From Opisthocomus hoazin (lineage: Eukaryota > Chordata > Aves > Opisthocomiformes > Opisthocomidae), in the NCBI RefSeq assembly GCF_030867145.1, contig NC_134419.1:2480001-2544000 (forward strand): 64,000 nt of DNA, in the 5' to 3' direction. The position numbers and the translations under genes are program-made. Below are positions 12,801-24,800 of this stretch, one piece after another. Under the pieces are notes generated by a model. The model was not told the origin of the DNA and searched no databases. It saw nothing but the letters and a program-made list of their open reading frames with translations. Numbering within the stretch: the stretch's first letter is position 1; each line of letters opens with the position of its first letter.

Positions 12801-15800
12801 TTATGAAGAGGGCTCAGCATTACAAACCAAGATGGATTAGGTTAAACCTACAAACCCAAAGCTGCGTTCTGCGCTTTTAGTTCAGCTACAAAGCCACTTA
12901 CTAAACTAAAAGGTAGAGAAAGCATTAGGAGAAAAATCTTGCGTTGAGTAGAGGGTGAACACTGCCAACTGTGGTTTGAAATGGAAAAACTCCCAGAAAA
13001 AGAGCTTTTTCTGGGCCTGGACAGGTGCTTGGTGAGCAAGCAAGAGGGCCAGACAAGGAGGTGTCATGGAGCTGACTGTGCAGTCGACACACATTAGCCC
13101 AGAACTCTTTTAATGCAAGTCTTGTACAAAAGAAAGCGCGGAATCTCAGGCAAAGTCATGCAGATAGAGGAGCAGAAGAGGACAGAACTTCCACAGGATT
13201 TTTCAGCCCAGCTCACGCATGCTGTACCTCCCTGGATAATGCGTGCTCTCAAATACTCATTCCATGAAACAAAACAAACGGGGAAATCTGCTCTATTCCA
13301 AAACACTACTTACAGCTCGTAAGGGAGTGCACGTCACCTACCTCCCAAGTTGAGGTTATACGGTGTGCTCCAGTCACTCCAGAACCCCGGACCATGACGA
13401 TTCCTGCACCGCACTTGAACTAAGTATGAAGAATCAAGTAGTGTATTGTCCACAGCCAGTGAGGTTTCTAGCGCAACTTGAACCATCTGTTGGATTATCA
13501 GCAGCCGTTATTGTTGTATAATGAAACAGCAAAAAGAAAGAGACAGAGGGAACCAAAACAAACAGTCTAGAGAGTAGTTTTTAGGTAGCAAGTTAGGGGA
13601 AAAAAGCTTTCTTCTTTAAATTTACTGTAAATTTGAGTATGGTAGAGGTTGCATAATTCTGTGGAAAAAGATGCTATTTCATTACAGACTGCTAATTAAC
13701 AGCTGCATGTATTCCAGAGCCAGTTGTTTTTCTGGCAGCAACAGAAAAAGCAATTCACTAATAAAAGCTATAAATATCAAACGTACACGCATGTATCATA
13801 GAATTTGGGGCTTGCTGAAGAGAGAGGACTTTGCCTTTAGACTTCACAGAATCTAGTATTTCATCTGAAAATGAAGATAAGAGTTTGTTTGCAGGACCCA
13901 ACAGGAGATGGGTCTTTCTGTATTGAGTAGTGGCTCTCCCAGTGCAGCAGACAAACTCCAGCTTGCCAGCTCTACCACACTCTGTTGATGTTTACCAGGC
14001 TCTGCTGGACACCACCAGCTCAGGAGAAACCAGTGTGTCATGCCCAACTCCACCAGGCCAGCCATGTTGCTCAGCCCACCAGAGCCACTGCCCAAGGACA
14101 AGGAGGGTGGTACGAAATCCTGAGCTCCAGAAGAGCCCCACCAACCTGCACCACTCTGTCGTAAAACAGAGCAAGCAGAGCTGACTCACCTGCCAACCGC
14201 TTTGACCTGAATTTGCAGAGATCTTCACTTCATACTGAAGTGGGTATGGCATCAGCACAGGGTCAGACCAGCAGATCCTCACTTCACCTTTCTCTGTCAT
14301 TTCTAGATGCAGGTTCAGAGGCGGTTCAGGCTTTACTGAGGACAAATGATTGACAAGTTTACCACCAATCCTGTTGCCCATGACTGCTGGCAGTAATGGG
14401 TTTTTACTGATTCAGAAGTCTCCTTCAAGTCTTTTCTTTAAACTCCGTTTTCAAGAGCTGCTCCACAGCTAGAGTATGACAGAGTAGCGTTGTGCAGTGT
14501 CACTGGAAAAGTGCACCATGGCACTGTTACAGAGTTACTTGTCAGGACGTGCGGTTTGGCCTAACGTTGCCTTGAAACTACATGAATTTCTTGCCTTGGG
14601 CCACAATTCTCTGCAGTAACCAAGCACTAACTTACCTGTTTTGCTGAAAAGAGTACTGAGAGGGATGGGAGCGCTGAGCAAAGCAAATTGCTTTGCTCAG
14701 CTCCTTAATAGACAGGAGATAATGTCCTCATACTGTACACAAAGAATTTCTAAGTATTCCCATCCCTTCCACAGTGATTACGGCTATGAAAGAAGGTCTC
14801 CAGGAGAGCTACATTAGGGCAAAGTAAAAAAGGAGGGTTTCAGAAATTTCCCACCAGGATGAAGAGAACTCTCTGGAGAGGGAAATGGATGGGTAATTCA
14901 GAATGATGATTAGGATTAGACTCACTCTTCCTCAGAAAAAGGCATAGCTTTTAAAACAAAAGTCAGTAGCTTCTACATCACACTTTCACTACTCTCACAA
15001 TACAGAGGATGTCTGTTCTACTGATGCCACCTGTCTACTGATATCATCTATAACCAGGTATAACTCTATATTACACAAATATTCACAGTTTAACTTTCAA
15101 AATAATTTTTAATTCAGCTAAATCTTGGCAGAACATATACTAATATTACACATTTTTAAAATAAATTTCACTAAGCAGAACAAAACTAATTATGTCATTT
15201 TAAACACTGGCAGATACAACTCTGAATTTTTAATCACTTCCTATAGCATAATTTAAAAGCAGCATGATGATAAATGCAACCTCTCATCTCCCATACTAGC
15301 CCACCCAGAGACTTTTAACTTACCCTGTCTGCAAAGCACATCAGTTAGGAAGAAGTTCATAAAACCTGTATTTTTTTGTCCGCACAGCTGACAGGGTCCC
15401 TGCCTTTTTAAAATTTGCCAAGACCGGCAATAACTGTGCATATTGGATAGCCACACATATCAAATTCATAATGTCAGGATGGTTTTAACTTGATTAAACA
15501 CACAGGAACATTTTCCAGCTTGGAAGACGTGGGAATTGTATGCGTAAGGAAGAAAGCATCAGGACAACAGAGCTGCTTGAAAGAGGAGGGAGTTTCATCT
15601 GCTAAGTAACTTTACAAACAGCTTTTTTCCCCCCTTACTTTTTAATTTAAGTCCCCAGCGACACAGACAGATAAGCTCCACCACTGCTCCCGACTCAGCC
15701 ACAGAGCAGTCATGATTTGAAATGAAAGCTCAAGTCTGTTGACAGCCTGGCCTTTGCTCAGAATGGTTTTGTACCAGAGCCCAGACCGGCATTAGGCTGC

Positions 15801-18800
15801 TAAGAAACACGTACAGCAAGTGAGACAGCACCAGGGAGTCTTTTCCTGTTCTGTCTGTGCCCTCCTTTTCCACAAGAGACATCCTGCTGCTGTTCTCCAT
15901 TAAAAAAGGCTTTAAAATATAGGTCATACTTACCTATGTCTATGGGCTTGACTGACATCAGAGGCGACCACAGAGGTGTTCCTCCAGTCGCAGCCTTCAG
16001 CCACACGATGTAAGTGTCGTTGAGTCTCGGGGAAGGCACGCAGCACTCACACTTGTCTCGCTCACTGCAGTCACACTGAGCAGCCAGGACAGTCCCCTCC
16101 TTCAGAGAGCTCGTAGATACATCTCCCAGTGGCAGTTCCGATCTGCAAGGGAAAAAAAAAACCCAAACCAAAACAAACCAGTATTTCTTTCTATACTCTG
16201 TCTCAATAGAGGAGGTTTGTCCTTCTGGATGAGGTTGATTTACAAAAAAAGAAAGTAATGAAGAAAAGTAAAAAAGACAGACATTGTAACCAATTGCTTT
16301 AACTTTTCTGCTTCTCCTTTTTTACATGGTTTCCAAGCACAGTAGTTAAGATGATTTCATGAAAAGTATTCCTAAGGTTTGACCTTAAAACAATTGCATT
16401 ACAGCCCTAGATGAGACCCGTAGTTTAGTCAGACTAGTTTCCGATTCCCAAGGGTAACTATCACTAGATACTCCTTAGACACACATAGTTTACTTTACAG
16501 TGCACTAGTGGCAGCTCTCTGCCAACCGCGTCGAGATTATATTCTAACTCCTGTTCATGAGGCACTGAAATAAAATCTAAACAAATTTAAAATTCCCTCC
16601 CGCTTCTGCTACCGTAAAGCATTACAAGTAATATAATAAAAACAAATAACAGAACTCCACAATTCAGTACACATCTTAGTACTTACTTTCAACAACTTAG
16701 AGTATCTGAAAAAAAAAACAACAGACACTCATGCCCTCCAAAAGTCTTAATTTTGTGCAGTTAATTCCAGGATAAGGTTTCAATTATTTTTATACAAAGC
16801 ATGTTTGTCTCAGCCTGATGTTTCCTAGGAAAGCAAATTATTTACTCACACGCATTACTACTGTTGTCTCAGACAGGCTCACAGAAAGTATCCAGTAAGT
16901 AACTTACTGCATTTTGCTTTTAACACTTCTCAGAGTAAAGCTCATGGGACTGTTTTTCACTGAATGCTCAGATTTAGTTTTTAGTTTTTAGTTTTCCTTT
17001 CTATTAACACTCCTTCCTTGAGAGTTTAACATCCACAGTTTCTGATGACATAACCCACTGCAAAAATTGTATGGTCTAAGATAAACTGTCGACGTTTTAA
17101 ACAACTAGTAGCAGCATGGGCATAATACATGTTTCATAAACAGTTTAATCAGACTTTCTAATAATACGATCTAAATACATTTTAAATTAACAACAAAATA
17201 GCATATACTGATATGAGCAGTCACGCATTACAACTCTTGGTGCTAGCAAATGTTTTATAAGAGATGAAAAGAACCTACGCATTCACACTGAAATACAGGC
17301 CATCAGCTTTAGTTTCTGTCTCTAAAACATACACAGTTTTCCTTGGGCCAACTTCAAGAAGCAGCACGAAGACGACCCATACTATTTCCCATGCACACAT
17401 TCGTACACAGATGCGTTTCAAGCATGTTTCGTAGGCATTTTCAGAGCAAACCTCAGGTGTATGATTACTCTTTTATATGTGCTTTCAGTGTCCACTGACT
17501 TTAGTCAAACTATTCTCGATTTATGAAATAAAAACCGCACAGGTAGGTACAAAGCTGCTTCTATTCTGAGGGCAGCCAGCAGTTCCCAAAGTATTCTTGA
17601 TTCTCCTTTCCACTCCACAGATACTCTTTCGGCTCTTCCAAACACAGCCACACGTTTATGGTGCACTGCAGGTATGCAGTGACACAGGCCTCCTTAAGGC
17701 AGTGAATTCAGTAGTGTGAGTACTTCGTGGCCAGACTTCTCACAGCAGCAAAGCCAAGACAAATCCTGGCAGTTAAACCACCCTGGATTCCTTCCTGCTT
17801 TTGACATTTCATCCTTACAAAAAAAGGTTATGTTTTGAATTGTTCCAAAGTAATTTTGGAATTATTTCTATATACTAAGGTTTTTGTTTTACTAATTCAG
17901 AGGAAGAAATTCAAATTCATGGAATAAAACCCTTTCTGTAAAAGTTTTAAATAGTTTTATAGTTGGTACGACTCCTTGTAACACTTGAAATCCAGAAGGG
18001 TAGAGAAGTCTACATTGGAGGAGAAGAAAGGACAAGATTTTCTGCTCTTTCATTTGTTTTTACTTGATTTGGTATCTAGCACAATTAACAACTGCAGAGC
18101 ACAGGGAAAATAGGCATGATTCACTGATCCCGTTACCATAATCTGCCCTACTTAAAAAAGAAAAGGTCAAAAACCGAGGAGAGGTTGGCAGCAAAGAAAG
18201 GGCTGATGAATTACAGGGAAGAGCCCGTGCAAATCAGGCTGACCTGGACCGCAAGGGAACCCACGATGGATGCACACACAGGGATCTCCTTGAAGCGGGG
18301 TCCCGCTGTCCTCCTTGCTCACTGATCAACACGGACACATCACGCATCCACCTGGGTTTTAGGATACTCTCTGAAGCTGGTAACAGAAGGCTTTTCGGTA
18401 ACACTATGCCCTCACAGCACTGCACTCTGCAGCAATGACCCTGTAAGCTATGCAGGTTCATATGCATATAGTAGTTTACATTTATTGGTGCTACAGTTAG
18501 TCAACACTGACATTCTTAAAATAATACTTACCAGGACTCACAGACTTTAGGACACAAGAACTATGGAACCTTATGCTGATGGTATCTGGCAGACATACAG
18601 CTTTTAAATCACTTAGAATGTTTTTGGTTTTATAGTTGTGGCTCTACTTCTTCCTCCTGAATTTCCTTTCAAAGCCTTTGCAGAATTTTCTTTTAAGTTT
18701 CTCTGCCTTCTATTGTTGCTCACAGATTTTATTAGTCTCAAAAAACCCACAATCAATCCATAAGAATGTAGTCTTTTCATCAAACCGCGTCTTTATTCTG

Positions 18801-21800
18801 ATCTATCTGGAAAGCAGTTACCACCACCCCACCCAATTCTTCTCCTAATCATCCCTAATAATTATTTCAATTTTTAACCATCAAACTGAGCTTATTTGCA
18901 CCCAGAAGACCACCTGTGTACAGGGGAAAAAACTGCTAGAGAGCTCCTCCCCGTGTTGTGTTGCGCCAGGATTGTGTTTCAAAGGTCACCTGTTCAGGAG
19001 CAAACAGGCACGGGCTGTTATTTCTCCCTGCTCCTACCGCACAAATGTTTTCATCTGTTTACTGTATAAAATACCGCATGCAGAAACGCAGGTGTAACAG
19101 GAGGAAAACCCTACGGCTCCACGCCAGGCCAGTCTTCCACTCCCTGGGACAGAGAATCACCAGTATCTCACTTCTCTGCTGCAGACTTCTCTCACAGCTC
19201 ACTACCACTGCAGGCAACCAGCGTAAAGCAAGGGAAAAGACCAAGCTGCGTTCTCAGATGCCAGGTCTGGTCCCGGTGGAAGATACCCAGATACCAAGGA
19301 ACACGGTAGCGATCTTCACATTTCCGTGAACTGGCGAGACACAGGGACTATCTGACAAAGCTCAGTTTGGGATCCGAGAACAGATCAACGGAGGACATGA
19401 TCAAGAGAGGCCCCCACATCAACTTATTCCAAATTGCCGAGCCTGAGCTAAACGTAGGAGACCTGATCACAAGCAAAACAACAGAAAGCCAAAGCATTTT
19501 GGGGAACTGCCGCTGCCTGGGACTGCACGAGCAGCCTGTCGTCTTCGGTTTGGCTGCTTCGGTAGGTCCAGTCACAGAATAACCACTGCTCCTTAACTGC
19601 AGAAGCTGACATAGGAGCTTATGCTTGCAGAGCCCTCACGAGTTCAGGAGAGGTCAATGCCTTCACTCAGTAGAATAAGGAGAAATTTGGGGTCAACTTA
19701 AACCAAAGCGTCGGGCTATTAAAAATCTGGAGTTATCCATCAAACCTGAACCACACCGAGAAAAGCTATAAACCCTGGTTCAACAAGCACTTTACATCAC
19801 GCAACAGTGATCAGATCTAAGCCAGATGCAAATGAGGGGGAGCCAGGGGAAGAGAGAGGCCTTATAAAATGCACAAGTATATACTATGTCCCCGTTCAGT
19901 TTTATAGCGCTGGCTGCTGGAATTGGAGTGATTTGTCTTGGCACAGAGAGGTAAGCAAAAACCAGATAGGTACCACGAATACAAACTTCTGCGAATGGAT
20001 TACCAGAGCCCACATCTGAGACTCAACAGAAAACTAGAGAACTGGACCTAAGTTTTAATGGCTGGCAGAGAAGAGAGGGAGAATGCGCAATGTGACTTTA
20101 AATTGAAAACACAGGACTAAAGCATAACACACTGCAGAAAAGAGGAAAAAAATAAATACTGCATGCCCTGAACCACAGAAGTAATTAACACTGAACAAGG
20201 GCTCATGTCCAAGGCCTGCTTTTCTTTTCTACTCTAAGCACTGCACTTCTCAGTCGTGCACAGACAGTTATTTTAGTCAACACCTTAAGCTAACACCTCC
20301 TAAATGCTTTGTATTTTGGTGCACAATTCAACCATACTTGAAAAGGTGTTATTACTTTTGCTAAATTAATCTGTGGCCCCGTGGTGAACTGTAAGACTTT
20401 AAAATAGAAGCTGAAGAATGTCTTTACTGAATTTCAATCAATTTCTTGCAGCTGGAACACCTAACTGAAAACAAAAGGTCAAAATTGTTTTAGGAAGAAA
20501 TACATGAACTTCTAAAATTCCTCTAATTTCAGGAAAGGCAGAACATCACATTTGTAGCTGTGTTGAGGCATATCAGAAATAAGGTCACCATTGTAACTCT
20601 GCTTTCAATGTTTCTATATATTGTGTTTGTGCAAGCACTACCTTGATTAGGAATTGACGGAGCAAGGCTGTCTGGGTTTCTAAGGATTTTCAATCATTGT
20701 ATCTTAATGTACTTGATATACAGTAGAATGAGGATAATATTTCTTTGAAGAAGCTGCACCACTAAACTGCAGACCATCTGATGGCTGCCTAGCTCGGAGA
20801 GGGTAAGTCTCTAATGAAAGGTTACTGTTCTGCAGTGGAAGAGGGCTCAACGTCTAACTGATGCACTCAACTGAGCCACCAGTCTTGAGGTAAACTGCAC
20901 GATTTACCCTTAAAAACATGCAAGACTTGGCCCAGAACTGAAGGAGAGCCTCAGAGGTACTTCAAATAGGTCTGAAATATGAGTACACCCTCTACATCAT
21001 CATCTCCTGAAAGGGCAAATTATAATCAGTGCTCAAAATTAAACTGGGAGCATTCATCTCTGTCACTACAAAGGATCCCTAAGGCTAAGTGATTTCAGCT
21101 AATGTAATTAACCACCAGGGTTTACAGCATTCCTAGAATACACACAACTGGAAAGACCGTTCACTTTTGGTAGACAATTAACCTCATCTGTCAAATTAAG
21201 TCTCAGAATTATCTTTCTCTTCCCAAAGACATGCTGCTAGGCAAGGCAAAAGCGCTATCGCTACCCTTGCTCGAGCCTCTTACAGAATACTGTCATAGCA
21301 CTGTTTTGGACAGAACAAAACATTTTCTATTCAAAGTAACTTGATACCACTTACAGGCAGGCAAACTCTGGATGTGGAAAATAAGAGGATACTTTTTTAA
21401 TGCTGAAAAAATTAAAAGATGTTGAGGACCCAAGCTTTTTTGTTGTAGATCCTTCTAGGTTGTTATTTTTGTACATTGCCTGTCCTATATGTGAGAATTC
21501 TGGCTTGATCTCCAGACTCCCAGGGAGTAACACATGCCAGGAACGCATATTTTTAAACCTGGGAATGTTTTCAAGGTATTTTGGCTCATGTGAATAAAAT
21601 GTTAAGGTATCAGCAAGCCAAAAGGGAAAGCTGTCACCTTACCAAAACCTGAAATGCTTTGCTAGCTGCTCCCCAGAACACAGGGACCCTAAAAGAAAAA
21701 TATTAATCTGAAATCTGGGGAGTGAAACAAGTTCTCCAGTGTCAGGGACTGCACTGCATCTCGCCTTTGCAGCAAAAAGTAATCAAATACAGAAATGCCA

Positions 21801-24800
21801 CAAGGACTCTAGTGAGTCTATAGGGCCTGCTCTCACGAATTGCACGACACTTGCTGAATTCCCTTCATAATACAGAGAACCTCTTCATCCCAGCCGGGAC
21901 ATGAATCTGTTGTTCCACGGATGTTAGGCATACCAAAAAAATTCAATATAGAGATTACTACACTAGGATTACTGGCATAGATTTTTTCTATCAGAGTTCA
22001 GACTGGATGGAACAGAGGTAAAGAAAGATCTACATCTCCCACAAACACACGTGTAATCGTATTTGAGAAATCAAAGTCATGAGGAACACTGGAACCGGGA
22101 ACCCACTCGAAATCTGATCTCAGCTTTAAAGTATTATGTCAACTAAACAAGCATATTCACTACCAGTTAATACACTTGCTTTCTACCCTGACTACAGGGA
22201 TAATTTGTAGCAAGTGATATCTGTCACGCAGTTCTGGCTTTTTAAGTAGAAGGCGTCACCTGTAAATTCAGCTAATTCAACTATTTATGCTTAGCCTTTT
22301 TCCTACGGAAGTTAAGTCTGCATGTTCGTGCCATTCCTTCCAACCCGCCAGTAATACAGAAAAAACAGTGTGGTTTCAGAAGGGGAATCAAATAGATCTT
22401 TCTATGATCAAATCAGGCAGGTCGTGTACAGAAGACCCACTCAGCCCACAGTCAGTAAGATTACCATCTATTACCATTCTGGAGAATATTTACCATGGTG
22501 GCAGCTGCACTGGTGGGTGCCTCTCAGGGGCAACAACAAGATTTGTAGCACTTCAAGAGAGAGAACATTATAGCCAAAAGCATAAAAAAAGGCAGAACCA
22601 AGATCACACCTTTAAAATGAAGCAACTGGAACAGCAAAGACAGTGTAGCAAGACAACACACTGATTTCATTAACGCATTTTAAGAAACACAGAAAGGACA
22701 GGGGAGAGGGACTCTCTATTCCAACCACTACTCATTCAAAGACAGAAACATAAATGTTCCTTACTGTCTTAGATGACTTTTAGATAAGACAAAGGTAGAT
22801 AACGTATCAGCTGCTTGTGAAGGTAATGCTACCACAGTGCTGCACGCTTGAGAGGCCAATACTGATGTTTTAGAAAATGCTTTCAGATTTCAAATGCTAA
22901 CAGTTACAAATTTAACAGAGTCTGTACTTACACAGCATATAAAATATTAACCTTCAAGTCAGCTCTCAAGTACAACTTCAAAAACCGCAGGCTACAAACA
23001 AAGAGGTCCAGCTTGCCTTTAATCCAACATTCAATGTTCCAATTTGAACCTAAACAAAAGAAAGAGATGACACATTTCTGAACTCTATTAAAACCAATGA
23101 AACCAACTGAAGAGCCAGGATAAAATTCACTCACAAAGAGAGGACAAGTAACAGATTTTCATGAAGGTAAGGCTGGTTCCTAAGTGTGCAAATGTGTATG
23201 AATAATCCTTGCTGAATCAGACACCAGTGTATGTCCTTCAACACTTCAAAGGCTAACAACCTATGTGATACTGCTGTATTTGAATTATTAGAGAAGGAAT
23301 GCATTTTACCTGGCTTTACGGACAAGGCCACAAGGAGAAGAAAGAAATTAAGTAGCTGCTGCAGCTTGAAGGTTTTGCTGCTGTTAACCAGCACAGCCCC
23401 TGTGTGGCTGTACTGCTGACACTGTGCACACATGCAAGCTGTACTGCATACACAACAGCAACAAATTTAGTGTGGCAGTCTTTAACAGGGATTCATTTGT
23501 TCCACGCGACAGTTCTTGTAAAATGAAATTCTACTCTACTGAGGTCAATGAGATTCCTGCCACTGATAGCAGCAGGCCAACTGGCCGGTGTGCTGCTTAG
23601 AGACTGTGGTCTACCAGAGGAGAGAAACAGCCTAGGAAAAAATAATTCAGTCTAATCCACGTACAGATATTTACTAAGGCATCACAATCCAGGCAGAAAA
23701 GATGGCACTTGCTCTCCATCTCCCCTGCATCCTGAAGGAGTTTAAAGCCCATATCCACAAAAATACTTAAAATATTTTTCATAGCGTCTAAACACCTTTG
23801 AAGATCTGGGCTTACGACCTCATATGCAGTGCTACACATTTTATTCAGCTTTCCCCTAGAAAAACAGCCAGCTATTTTTTCCCCCGCTTTGAATCTGCGC
23901 TATACAATTTCTCCCACCTTCCACTACAGGCTTCCATGAGGAAAGATTTTACTACACTACGTTGTCTGCTCTTGATAAAACCAAACACCCATTAACACAA
24001 CCCACCTACCCGCTGCCAAACAATGAAAAAAACCCCAACCATTTTCTGAAGCAGTAACTTCTTATGCCCTTGAATGGAAAACCTACCTACTTCCTGAGAA
24101 GCAGAGATCATTCTTTGTGCAGGAATAAACTTCCTTGCTTGCATGCTTGCTCTGTACAAAGAACAATCAATGTTGTTATCACTCCAAAGGCAACACAGAA
24201 AACTTTCTCCATTCATTAGCAAGGAAGGGTTGGTTTCGGATGCTCTCCTCAAACCAGACCAGCTCTCTACAACTCCAGCAGAGAAAGGACTCAAGAATGT
24301 CTCATTCAGCAGCATACAGGGTAACGTGAAGTTCCTGGGAGGAATCTGATGGACCATACAGTGGGCAACTGCCATTTGAAGACGGTCTGCAAACACAGAG
24401 GCAAAGATATCGGAAATAAAAGAAAAAGTTCGTATTACTCGATATTGAAAAGGGAATGGCCTATGTTATACAGAAACACACTCATTACACAAAAATCAGA
24501 CCATTTCCATGGGCTGTTCTCCTATGAGTTGGAGACAAAGTTCCTAAAAACATCCCCTCTGAACTGCTGTCACAACTGACAGACGCCAGCCTTCTGCCCC
24601 AAAGTTGCTACACCCAACCTTTTGTTTTCTCAACCTCTTGAAATAGGTCAGGACCAAGACTGTAGGGGAAGCATCTCTCTGGGGTAAATTGTCTTGTGTT
24701 AATTCAAAATACAGGGAATCCTAGATCTAAGCCCACACGCTATACAGGTATGAGTCTCATCTTCCCCCTGCAGTGCTTGGCCACTTGCAATCCAGCTCTT

